From Planctomycetota bacterium (lineage in GTDB: Bacteria; Planctomycetota; B15-G4): a stretch of 56,408 bases of DNA. The notes under the pieces are model-generated. The model was given only the letters and a program-made list of their open reading frames with translations. It ran no database searches and had not been told where the DNA came from. The stretch spans positions 1 through 56,408 of the forward strand of contig JAJDEO010000057.1 in the NCBI GenBank assembly GCA_029259745.1, in the 5' to 3' direction. A program made the position numbers and the translations under genes. Each line of letters starts with the position of its first letter. The stretch's first letter is position 1. Of this stretch, positions 37,340 through 45,856 are shown piece after piece.

Positions 37340-38674
37340 ATGATGCGTGACCTGCAGCGCTGGGCTTGGTGCGTCGTCGCGGCCGGCGGCCTCGCGAGTG
37401 CCGCACACACGCAGACGATCGATGACTTCGTCGCGTGGGTGGACGAGACGGCCGTACGCTTCGAGACGTTCGAGCGTCCGATGCCTGCCGCGTTGGCGAG
37501 CACGTGGAGCGCGCTGCGCGCCGACCGTCGACTCGTCCTCCTCGGCGAGCCCGATCACTTCATCGCCGAACGCTACGAGCTGCGTCTGTGGCTCATGGAC
37601 GCGTTGTACGCCGAGGGGTTTCGCGACATCATCGCCGAGACGGGCGTGGAGGACGCACGCCAGCTCGACGAGGTCCTGGCCGGCGGCGAGCGACGCACCT
37701 CGCACGCGTGCATGCTCAGTCTGCTCGGTGAGTCAGGCGTCGACCGTTGGGACATCGCGTCCGTCGGACCAGGCATCGAAGAGACGTCGGCTGCGTTCCA
37801 TGACGAACTCCGGCTGGCGAGCGCGGGTGATCGTTGGCGGATTCACGGCATGGACGTCGAGGTGCCTCCGCCGTGTGCCTATGTGCGGATGCTCACTCTG
37901 CTCGATGTCCACGCGCATTCGGCGGCCGACCTGGCGCGGATCCGAGACGAACTCCGGCCCATCGCGGACGAGTCGATGGGCGCCGAGCAGGCGCGCATTG
38001 CGCTCGCGCGGCTCTTCTTCTCGTCGTCGGCCCGCCGGCTCGAGCGCTCCCTCGGTGCCGACGTCATGGCCGAGTTGTCGCACGCCCTTGATCAGCTGGA
38101 GGCGTCGGTGGTGCTGTGGCACATGATCGATGGCGACGCCGGGCCCATGGCGCAAAGGCGCATCTTCTCGCATCGCGAAGAGCAGATGATGAGGAACACC
38201 GAGCGCCTCCTCGAGCAGGGCGGCGACGACTGGCAAGCCGTCTTTCTCGGACACAACGCCCACTTCGCCTACGACCACAACGCGCTCGCCAACGGTGAGC
38301 TCGACGGTTTCGCCGTGCCGCTCTGGAAGACGCTCGGGGCTTCGCTCGCCGAGACGCGACGTGAGGATCTATTCAGCGTCTGGCTCATGACAGCGCGTGG
38401 CACGCGGGTTGAACCCGACGGAGTCGGCGGCGTGACGTCATTCGAGTTCCCACCGGATTCGATCGAGGCGGCCTTCGCGCGCGTCGGCGGAGCGTTCGTC
38501 CTCTCGCTCCAAAGCGACGACCCGCGCGCGGCGTGGCTCGATGAGGCGCGACACTTCGGCGTGAACGGTGAGCTCGCGCACGGGCGGCTGCGTGAACTCA
38601 CCGATGTCGTCGTCTTCGTTCCGGAGTGTCGCGCGATCGACGCGCAGACACCGGCCGCGATCACATCGCGCTGA
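37340..38674 (+). CDS. Erythromycin-esterase-like (EreA/ChaN superfamily) exported protein
   Basis: 444 residues. A short N-terminal hydrophobic stretch (WAWCVVAAGGLASAA) looks like a signal peptide. The body carries EreA-type landmarks: LLGEPDHFIAERYELR with Glu70 and His73, IIAETGVEDARQ with Glu100, and the late GHNAHFA segment with a His. EreA/B open the macrolide lactone, but most relatives are uncharacterised and export argues against a resistance enzyme. The next gene, converging on it, is of the related ChaN family. Start at ATG 37340 or the adjacent ATG 37343. Repeat copies A and B flank the two genes. Confidence 0.75.
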   Translation: MMRDLQRWAWCVVAAGGLASAAHTQTIDDFVAWVDETAVRFETFERPMPAALASTWSALRADRRLVLLGEPDHFIAERYELRLWLMDALYAEGFRDIIAETGVEDARQLDEVLAGGERRTSHACMLSLLGESGVDRWDIASVGPGIEETSAAFHDELRLASAGDRWRIHGMDVEVPPPCAYVRMLTLLDVHAHSAADLARIRDELRPIADESMGAEQARIALARLFFSSSARRLERSLGADVMAELSHALDQLEASVVLWHMIDGDAGPMAQRRIFSHREEQMMRNTERLLEQGGDDWQAVFLGHNAHFAYDHNALANGELDGFAVPLWKTLGASLAETRREDLFSVWLMTARGTRVEPDGVGGVTSFEFPPDSIEAAFARVGGAFVLSLQSDDPRAAWLDEARHFGVNGELAHGRLRELTDVVVFVPECRAIDAQTPAAITSR

Positions 38675-38781
38675 CACCGAGGGGCGAGTCGAGCCGAACC
38701 ACGGCTCCCCATCGGCGTTGCGCAGCTCCGCGCGCTTCGCGTCCTTACAACTCTTGTCGCGCGCCGTTCTCACTACGCGCG

Positions 38782-39678
38782 TTACTGCGCGCGCACGAGC
38801 CAGAGGGTGTCGCCGCGGGCCCAGTCGTCGTCCGTGGCGTTCTCGGGGTAGCGGCTGCCGGACGCCATCGATGCGATGGCGATGCGTGCTGCGGGCATGC
38901 GCGAGCGCAGACGCTCGACCGTGCCGAGACCGAAGTCGGAGTGGAACTTGCCGCAGAGATGCACGATGAGCCGGCCGGGGTTCGCGGCGAGGTGATCGGC
39001 GATCGACTCGGCCATCGCGTCGTCCTTGACGCACTGCGCGGCGTAGAAGTCCGACCAATCGCGGTCGCTGGCGGCGGGGTGCGTGCCGAGGGCCGTCAAG
39101 AAGCGTTCGTAGTACTCGCCAGCGGTTTCCGCTTCGACGCTGCGCGGCATGTGCTCTTCACCGGCCACGGCTGCGAGTCCTTCCTTGCTCACGCGACTCG
39201 CGAGCGGGCGCGGCACGTTCCCCGCAATCACCGGCAGCCCGCGCTCTTTCGCCTCGATGACCACGGGCAGGTAGTGCTCGTCCCACTTCGGCCAGAGGCG
39301 TGCTTCGGCGGCGAGCGTCGCGTCGTCGATCTCGTCGGCGAGCCAGCGGTCGAGCGTCGCCTGGTCATCGCGCTCGACCATCTCCAGCGACAGTGCCGCG
39401 TCGGGACGGCGAGCGAGGAGCGCGACGAAGGCCTCGTGCTGCAGCGAGTGGCCGACGTCGTTGTCGTGCTCCTCACCGAGGAAGACAACGTCGGCGTCGA
39501 CGAAGGCATCCGCCATGGCGTCGATGCTCGTCTCCTGCATCGTCGCGGCGTCGAAGATGCGCGCGTCAGGGCCGAGACCGAACACATCACCGACGGGTTC
39601 GAGCGTGCGGCACGAAGCCATCGAAAGCGTGATCGTTGCGAGCAGTGCGATGAGTGAGTTGTTCACCTGATGATCCAT
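38782..39678 (-). CDS. ChaN-family haem-binding lipoprotein
   Basis: 298 residues. A signal peptide with a lipobox ending SMASC predicts an acylated lipoprotein. The rest matches ChaN-type proteins (haem uptake/iron-regulated): VVFLGEEHDNDVGH, ALSLEMVERDDQ, IAGNVPRPLASRV and HLCGKFHSDFGLG. ChaN of Campylobacter binds stacked haems; iron uptake is the likely role but unproven here. ATG 39678 opens the signal peptide; the frame reaches 39702. It converges on the EreA-like gene with 107 bp between stops, and both proteins belong to the same broad superfamily. Confidence 0.85.
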   Translation of the reverse strand: MDHQVNNSLIALLATITLSMASCRTLEPVGDVFGLGPDARIFDAATMQETSIDAMADAFVDADVVFLGEEHDNDVGHSLQHEAFVALLARRPDAALSLEMVERDDQATLDRWLADEIDDATLAAEARLWPKWDEHYLPVVIEAKERGLPVIAGNVPRPLASRVSKEGLAAVAGEEHMPRSVEAETAGEYYERFLTALGTHPAASDRDWSDFYAAQCVKDDAMAESIADHLAANPGRLIVHLCGKFHSDFGLGTVERLRSRMPAARIAIASMASGSRYPENATDDDWARGDTLWLVRAQ

Positions 39679-39759
39679 GGCTTGGGGCGTTGCGGTGCGC
39701 ACTCGTCACTCAGCACTGGCACTCGCGCGTGCCCTGTCGCTGAGAAGTTCGAGTGTTCA

Positions 39760-39780
39760 GAATCCTAGTCTGGAGGATTC
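39760..39780. repeat. Short hairpin beside repeat copy B
   Basis: GAATCCT and AGGATTC are perfect 7-nt arms around AGTCTGG. It ends 2 nt before copy B and may be its edge. Copy A has a different palindrome (37099-37118) at a similar offset. Confidence 0.45.
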
Positions 39781-39782
39781 AC

Positions 39783-39894
39783 GGACGATCTGCTGGTCGC
39801 ATCTGATTCCTCCTGGCCGCGGTGAAGCGGGGTTTCTGATCCTCAACAGCCATCACAGGCCGCCTGCGGTCGGAATCCTCGCTTCGCCTCGCCA
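39783..39894 (+). repeat. Intergenic repeat, copy B
   Basis: About 112 nt aligning with copy A (37142-37250) in the same orientation. Its own arms CTGGCCGCGGTGAAGCG and the inverse of CGCTTCGCCTCGCCAG (39813-39836 with 39872-39895) form a long imperfect stem around a loop containing GATCCTCA. Confidence 0.6.
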
Positions 39895-40347
39895 GCAAAG
39901 CCCAGCTGCGACCTCGCGACGATCGCCCATGAATAACCCGGGAGAACCTGACCCGTCACGGAGAACCTCCTTCGGACGTGCTCGCGTCAGCCGAGCGGCG
40001 TCGACGTCGCGGCCCGTCGTCGACCTGTCGAGCGATGGCGATGTCTCCTTGCAGGAAAGTCCCGACGATCACGCGGCTCCTGGAGGCTGCCTTGTGGACT
40101 GTTGATCGACGACGGAATATCGTTGCACCCGAGGTGCGTATGTTGCTTGGCGAGCGCCCTGATTCCGGGCCAACGGCCCACAAGTCACACGAGGGACTGC
40201 GGGCTTCGTCGTCGCCTTCTGGGCGTGTGGACCAGAGGTGGGATGAGGACGAGTTGTCATGCGGGAATGCTTCGTCCACGCAACCCAATCGTGGTTTGCT
40301 CGGAGCCGTTCCGAAGCGTGGTACCCAACTCTTTCCGGAGTGAACCC

Positions 40348-43038
40348 GTGGACCTGACGAGCGAGCTTCATTCCGAGATCCGCGAGCGACTGGGGGTGTT
40401 GCCGAACTTCTTCCGCCTCGCGCCCGACGAACCTGAGATCGCCGCGAACCTGTGGGCGTACGCGAAGTTCGGCTATCTCGACAACCCACTCCCGGCCTTG
40501 TTCAAGGAGCGCCTGTTCGTCTCCCTGTCGCGGTTCTGTGCGGTGCGCTATTGCGTCGCGCGCCACGTCGGCTTCTTGATCGGACTCGGCAAGCCGTCGG
40601 GGGACGGGCACGTACAACCTGAGACAGCTCAGCAGGTCGTCGAGCTCCTGCGCAGGCCGGTACGTCTTGACGACGAACTCGAGCCATCGCTCGCACTTCT
40701 CTCGGACACGGGCGTCCTCGCCGCGGAGCTCGAGTCGAACTCGCCTTTGGAAGCTGCGGTGTTCGACTGCGCCGCACACATCTTCCTGCAGTCTTCGCAG
40801 GCCGAGGTGTGTCGAGCAGCGCTTCAACGTTCTCTCGACTCCTCGTCCTTCCAACACGTCCTGGTCTTCCTCGCCTTCGTCCGTACCGCTCACTTCTGGA
40901 CGGTGGTCCACCCGGAACTCGAGGTCGAGCGAGACCTCACGGAACTCTTATCCATCCAAGAGGCGCTCGCCGAGTGTGTCGTCGCGAGCCCTGAGCACTC
41001 CGTCACGGAGCCGCTGCGCCTGCTGGTCGAGGAACGCGAGTCCCTGCAGGAAGCGCGGCGTGTTCGCGTCGAGCTGGAGCGAACCAATGCCCAGCTTCGT
41101 GAGGAACGAGAGCGATTGCGTGTGACGCTCGCGAGCATCGGTGATGGGGTCATCGCGACCGACACGTCCGACAAGATCACGAACATGAACGCCGTCGCAG
41201 AGGCGTTGACGGGTTGGACAAACGACGAAGCGGTGGGTCTGCCGATCGACCAGGTGTTCCGCATCATCGAGGAGTCATCGCGCGAGCCGATCGACAATCC
41301 CGGGACGCAGCCTGTACGCGAGGGGTCGACGCAGTCGCTCTCGCGACACGTCCTGCTCGTCGCCAAGGATGGCACGGAGCGTCCGATCGAAGACACCGCC
41401 GCACCGATCCGTGGCGCAGAGGGACAAACTCTCGGCGGCGTCCTGATCTTCCGAGACGTGACGGAGCGACGGGCGAAACAGAAGGCTTCGGAGCTCTTGG
41501 CGGCGATCGTCGAATCGTCAGACGACGCGATCATCAGCAAGAGTCTTGACAGCATCATCCAGTCCTGGAATCTCGGCGCCGAACGGCTGTTCGGTTACCG
41601 CGCCGAGGAGGCGATTGGTCGTCACATCGGGATATTGCTCCCCCCTGAGCTGGCGATGGATGAGGCGTCGATCATTGCTCGCATCAAGCGTGGCGAGCGA
41701 ATCGTGAACGTCGACACCGAGCGAGTGCATCGCGACGGACATCGCGTCGTGGTGTCCGAGACGATCTCGCCTGTGAAGGATGGGGAGGGTCACATCATCG
41801 GTGTGTCGAAGGTCGTGCACGACATCACCGATCGTCGAAAGCTCGAAGAGACTTTGGAGCAAGTGGCTCGTGATCGTGCCGAGGCCAACCGACGCAAGGA
41901 TCAGTTCCTGGCCGTGCTGGCGCATGAGCTGCGGAATCCGCTTTCTCCGATGCGCTCCTGCATTCACGTGCTGAAGGCCGCGTCGACCCCGGCCCATCGA
42001 GGGCCGCTCGACATCATGGATCGGCAGGTGAACCAGATGGTTCGACTGATCGACGATCTCCTGGACATTGCGCGCATCTCGCGCGGTCAGCTCGGACTCC
42101 GAAAAGATCAAACCGTGTTCCAGAAGTTGATCGCAGACGCGATCGAATCGGTGCAGACGAAGCTCGACGACAAGGAACTGTCGGTTGCGATCGAAGCACC
42201 CACCGTGCCTGTGATGATGATCGCCGATGCGGCGCGGCTCACGCAGGTGCTCGCGAATCTGCTGACGAATGCCGCCAAACATTCTCCTGAGCAGGCAGCG
42301 ATCACGCTGCGGCTGGTTGTCGATGAACAGAACGTTCGCGTCAGCGTCACGGACGAGGGTGTCGGAATCCCCGAGGACAAGATCGACGAGATCTTCGAGA
42401 TGTTCAGCCAGATCGAAGGGCCCGAGCAAAAGACGCAGGGTCTGGGGATCGGCCTGACCATTGCGAAGGAGATCGTGGAACTGCACGGAGGCGCGCTGAC
42501 GGCGCGCAGTGATGGGCTCGGTGCAGGTGCGGCGTTCACAGTCACGCTACCGCTCGTATCCGAACCAGCACCTGCCGCGCTGCCTCCGTCCCAGCACCTG
42601 AGCGCCGAAGCCGCGCCCTACGCTGGAGTGAGGGTGTTGGTCGTCGATGACTCGCAAGACTCGGCGGTCGCGCTCTCACGCTTGTTGGAGCTACGCGGGT
42701 GCTCGGTCAAGACCGTCTTCGACGGACCAAACGCCATCGAGGCGGCTCGAAGCTTCGCGCCAGACGTTGTGTTGCTCGACATCGGCATGCCGGGCATGAG
42801 CGGTCTCGAGGTCGCCGAACACCTACGCCGAGAAACGTGGAGCAAGAACATGATGCTCGTGGCGCTCTCGGGTTGGGGCCAGCCCGCTGATCTTGAAAAA
42901 AGTAGGAAAGCGGGTTTCGACGAGCATCTCGTCAAACCGGCGGAACTCGGCACGCTCGACCGCATCTTGGGTGAGGTCTCGAAGCAGCGTGCGTCACAGC
43001 CGCACGCCTCACGACGACCGACGCGAGGGGCCGATTGA
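40348..43038 (+). CDS. Hybrid histidine kinase with AhpD-like N-terminus, two PAS domains and receiver
   Basis: 896 residues, no membrane segment. Residues 1-190 resemble AhpD/carboxymuconolactone decarboxylase folds (LPNFFRLAPDEPEI, then SRFCAVRYCVARHVGF with Cys64, Cys69 and His73). A coiled coil (about 225-260) leads to PAS 1 (SIGDGVIATDTSDKI) and PAS 2 (SSDDAIISKSLDSII). HisKA has His526 in AHELRNP; the ATPase domain has NLLTNAAKHS and GLGIGLTIAKEI. The C-terminal receiver has Asp811 in LLDIGMPGM and a Lys in LVKPAE. GTG 40348 has GGAG 7 nt upstream; the longer frame has no ribosome site. It is a cytoplasmic sensor, possibly of redox or peroxide state; no partner output gene is adjacent. 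Confidence 0.9.
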   Translation: MDLTSELHSEIRERLGVLPNFFRLAPDEPEIAANLWAYAKFGYLDNPLPALFKERLFVSLSRFCAVRYCVARHVGFLIGLGKPSGDGHVQPETAQQVVELLRRPVRLDDELEPSLALLSDTGVLAAELESNSPLEAAVFDCAAHIFLQSSQAEVCRAALQRSLDSSSFQHVLVFLAFVRTAHFWTVVHPELEVERDLTELLSIQEALAECVVASPEHSVTEPLRLLVEERESLQEARRVRVELERTNAQLREERERLRVTLASIGDGVIATDTSDKITNMNAVAEALTGWTNDEAVGLPIDQVFRIIEESSREPIDNPGTQPVREGSTQSLSRHVLLVAKDGTERPIEDTAAPIRGAEGQTLGGVLIFRDVTERRAKQKASELLAAIVESSDDAIISKSLDSIIQSWNLGAERLFGYRAEEAIGRHIGILLPPELAMDEASIIARIKRGERIVNVDTERVHRDGHRVVVSETISPVKDGEGHIIGVSKVVHDITDRRKLEETLEQVARDRAEANRRKDQFLAVLAHELRNPLSPMRSCIHVLKAASTPAHRGPLDIMDRQVNQMVRLIDDLLDIARISRGQLGLRKDQTVFQKLIADAIESVQTKLDDKELSVAIEAPTVPVMMIADAARLTQVLANLLTNAAKHSPEQAAITLRLVVDEQNVRVSVTDEGVGIPEDKIDEIFEMFSQIEGPEQKTQGLGIGLTIAKEIVELHGGALTARSDGLGAGAAFTVTLPLVSEPAPAALPPSQHLSAEAAPYAGVRVLVVDDSQDSAVALSRLLELRGCSVKTVFDGPNAIEAARSFAPDVVLLDIGMPGMSGLEVAEHLRRETWSKNMMLVALSGWGQPADLEKSRKAGFDEHLVKPAELGTLDRILGEVSKQRASQPHASRRPTRGAD

Positions 43039-43073
43039 GCCTGCCGGACCGATAGCGAGCACAGCGGAGCGGC

Positions 43074-45848
43074 TCACAGGTTGTAGGCCTCGTCGACGGG
43101 ACGCAGGGGACGGTTGAGCCAGAGTGGACGGCGCAGGCCGCCCGGGCCGGGCGCGGGCTTCGTCATGTCCTTCCAGGCTTCGTAGACGGCGTACGACTTC
43201 GACGTGTCGACGAAGACATCGGCGTAGCGGTCGCCTTCGTAGGCCGGCTCGACGCGCACAGCCTGGTGCCAGCAGTGCATGCCGCTGACGGGATCGGGCT
43301 GCACGGGGAAGGTCAGGTTCTGGTTGACGCCCGACTCCTTCCACCAGATGCGATCGGTGTCGTTGTCGCTGCTGCCGAAGGGCTTGATGCCTTGCTTCTG
43401 CCGGAACAGGAACGTGTCGCCTTCGCGTTCGATGTCGACGAGCGCCGTCGAGAGCTTCTGGCCGCCGATGTCTTGGAACATGCGCCAACGCCCGACGTGG
43501 TGCGAGCAGGCGACGACGCCCGGGCGGATGCCGGCGGTGAGCCACGCGCGCACGACGAAGTAGCCGATGCGCGTCGAGACACGCACGAGGTCGCTGTTGC
43601 CGATGCCGAGCTTCTCGGCGTCGGGCGGGCAGATCCACAGCGGGTTCGTGTGCGAGATCTCCTGCAGCCACTTCGCGTTGCCCGAGCGCGTGTGGATCAG
43701 CGTCGGCAGGCGGAAGGTGGGGAGCAGCACGCGCTCCTTGCCCTCGAGGTCGAGGCGACTGTGGTGCACCTGACTGCGGATGTAGCCCGGGATCGCATCC
43801 TTGTCGAAACCCCAGTCGGTGAGCGTCGGCGAGTAGAACTCGAGCCGACGACTCGGCGTGCCGAAGCCCGAGAGGCGCGACGTGTTGTCGTCGTCGACAC
43901 CGCCGTCGTCCTTCACGCGTTCGATGTCGACACCCGGCTCATCGGCAGGCGCTTCGGTTTCGTAGCGGCGCTGACCCTTGTACGGCACGTCGAACGCGCC
44001 GTACTTCTTCATGTAGTCGAGCGGTGAGAGCTTCTGTTCGCCCGCGGCGTCTTGCAGACCGGGGACGTGGTCGAAGATGTCGGCGTAGTACTCGTCGGTG
44101 GTGATCGGCGAGCCGGGGTTCGTCTTCGACTCGTAGTACTTGCGCATGCCCAGCGAGCCGTCGGGGTCGATGCGCCACGTCAGCGCGATCCAGAACTCGA
44201 CCTCTTCCCAGACCTGCCCGGGGTTCGTGCCGAGCGTCGACGTCGGGTTCTCGCCGTTGCGGCGCGCGTACTCGCGGCCGACGGGCTGACGGAAGCCGAT
44301 CCACGTGCCGGCGTGCGTCTCCTGGCTCATGAGGTCGTGACGCTCGGGCCCGAGTCCCATCGGGAGCACGTAGTCGGCCCACTGCGCCGTCTCCGACCAG
44401 ATCGGCGTGAGCGCGACGTGGCACCCGACGCGCTTCTCGTCCTCGAGCATCTGCACCCACGTCGCGCCATCGGGGTTCGTCCAGACGGGGTTGTAGACGC
44501 GCGTGAAGTACGTGTCGACGTGGGCATCCTGATCGCGCATCAGGTGCGGCATCAGGAAGCTCATCTCGTAGTGCGCGAGCGGCCACTCCTTCGGCCACAG
44601 CAGCTCGTTCCAGTGCTTGTGATGCGGCGGGTTCTCGGACGGCTTGGGCGCGAACTTGTCCCAGCTGTTAGGGTTCACGCCGCCGGGGCGCCCGATCGAG
44701 CCCGTGAGTGCATGCACGAAGAGCAGGCTGCGCGCGATCTGCCAGCCGCCGAGGTGACCGGCCGCCGCACCACGCCAGAGGTGGCTGGCGAAGTGACCCT
44801 CGGCCGCCGCGATCTCGTCGGCAAGTTCACCGACGGTGGCCGCGGGAATGCGGCACTCCTTCGCGACGTACTCCGGCGTGTACTCGGCGTAGATCTCCTT
44901 GAGCAGCTCGACGAAGCGCTCGTACGTGCCGTCGCCGTCGGGGTCGCGTGCGGCCAGGAACTCGCGCCAGTTTATCCAGCGCTTCATGAACGTGTGGTCG
45001 ACACGGTCGGTCTGGAGCAGGTTGCTCGCGATGCCGAGCAGCATCGCCGCCTCGGTCCCCGGCCAGGGTGAGACCCAGTGGTGCGCGTGGCTCGCCGTGT
45101 TCGAGAGGCGCGGGTCGACGACCGCGAGGCGCGCGCCGCCTTCCTTCGCCGCGATGATGCGCTGGGCGTGCGGGTTGAAGTAGTGGCCCGTCTCGAGATG
45201 CGCCGACAGCAGCAGCATGAACTTCGTCTGGCTGTAGTCGGGCGACGGGCGGTCGGCGCCGAACCACAGCGCGTAACCGACGCGCGCACCGGCGCTGCAG
45301 ACGTTCGTGTGACTGTTGTGACCGTCGATACCCCACGCGCCGAGCATGCGCATGATGAAGTGGTCATCGCCGGGGCGTCCGACGTGGTAGACGACCTCGT
45401 TGTGACGCTCTTCGTCGAACGCCTTGCGGATGCGCCCGCCGATGTCGTCGAGCGCCTCGTCCCAGCTCACTTCCTTCCACTCACCGCCGCCGCGCGGTCC
45501 GACGCGCTTCATCGGCGCGAGGATGCGCTCGGTGTCCTTGACCTGGTTGATCGTCGCGGGGCCCTTCGCGCACGTCCGTCCGCGGCTGCCCGGGTGCACC
45601 GGGTTGCCCTCGAACTTCTGGATCTCCCCAGTCTCTTTGTCGACGAACGCGAGCAGCCCACACGCCGACTCGCAGTTGAAGCAGATCGTCGGGATGCAGG
45701 CGTAGTGCTTCTCGATGCGCGTCGGCCAGGCCGTGGGGTCGAGCTCGACCCAGTCGTCCCACTGATCGGGCGACGGGCCGACGCCGAGTTCCCAGGGCGA
45801 TGTGCGCGAGTGCGGGCCGGGCGCGGGCGGGTAGGGCGTTTCGGACAT
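43074..45848 (-). CDS. Molybdopterin oxidoreductase catalytic subunit (PsrA/PhsA-like)
   Basis: 924-residue Mo/W-bis-MGD enzyme of the DMSO-reductase family. The N-terminal [4Fe-4S] site uses Cys56, Cys59, Cys63 and Cys93 (CFNCESAC, then GRTCAKGPA). The likely metal ligand is Cys184 in TNVCSAGARVG, as in polysulfide/thiosulfate reductases. Late motifs include YVLPMGLGPER and the C-terminal domain around WLTAGIRPGVV. No twin-arginine signal is present (MSETPYPPAPGP), so it should sit on the cytoplasmic side. It lies 8 bp downstream of the fused Fe-S/NrfD gene on the same strand. The substrate is not determined; sulfur compounds or arsenate-type oxyanions are possibilities. Confidence 0.88.
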   Translation of the reverse strand: MSETPYPPAPGPHSRTSPWELGVGPSPDQWDDWVELDPTAWPTRIEKHYACIPTICFNCESACGLLAFVDKETGEIQKFEGNPVHPGSRGRTCAKGPATINQVKDTERILAPMKRVGPRGGGEWKEVSWDEALDDIGGRIRKAFDEERHNEVVYHVGRPGDDHFIMRMLGAWGIDGHNSHTNVCSAGARVGYALWFGADRPSPDYSQTKFMLLLSAHLETGHYFNPHAQRIIAAKEGGARLAVVDPRLSNTASHAHHWVSPWPGTEAAMLLGIASNLLQTDRVDHTFMKRWINWREFLAARDPDGDGTYERFVELLKEIYAEYTPEYVAKECRIPAATVGELADEIAAAEGHFASHLWRGAAAGHLGGWQIARSLLFVHALTGSIGRPGGVNPNSWDKFAPKPSENPPHHKHWNELLWPKEWPLAHYEMSFLMPHLMRDQDAHVDTYFTRVYNPVWTNPDGATWVQMLEDEKRVGCHVALTPIWSETAQWADYVLPMGLGPERHDLMSQETHAGTWIGFRQPVGREYARRNGENPTSTLGTNPGQVWEEVEFWIALTWRIDPDGSLGMRKYYESKTNPGSPITTDEYYADIFDHVPGLQDAAGEQKLSPLDYMKKYGAFDVPYKGQRRYETEAPADEPGVDIERVKDDGGVDDDNTSRLSGFGTPSRRLEFYSPTLTDWGFDKDAIPGYIRSQVHHSRLDLEGKERVLLPTFRLPTLIHTRSGNAKWLQEISHTNPLWICPPDAEKLGIGNSDLVRVSTRIGYFVVRAWLTAGIRPGVVACSHHVGRWRMFQDIGGQKLSTALVDIEREGDTFLFRQKQGIKPFGSSDNDTDRIWWKESGVNQNLTFPVQPDPVSGMHCWHQAVRVEPAYEGDRYADVFVDTSKSYAVYEAWKDMTKPAPGPGGLRRPLWLNRPLRPVDEAYNL

Positions 45849-45856
45849 CGGACGGC

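Larger units (their letters stand above)
39679..40347. other. Intergenic region between ChaN and hybrid kinase genes
   Basis: 669 bp with no gene I can support; one frame is open from 40102 into the kinase gene but lacks a ribosome site. It contains a small hairpin (39760-39780) and repeat copy B (39783-39894). From 39900 to 40330 I see no further repeat and no convincing promoter. Confidence 0.55.

Noticed and set aside
38396..38412. Second sigma-54 promoter (TGGCACGCGGGTTGA)
   Set aside because: The -12 GC is GA, and it lies inside the EreA-like coding sequence with no gene start downstream on that strand.
37340..38674. Macrolide resistance gene
   Set aside because: Only the superfamily motifs match, the protein appears exported, and no resistance context is present.
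38675..38781. Remnant gene on the minus strand between the convergent EreA-like and ChaN genes
   Set aside because: A plausible-looking peptide stretch exists, but the frame has no start, no ribosome site and continues into the neighbours' shadows.
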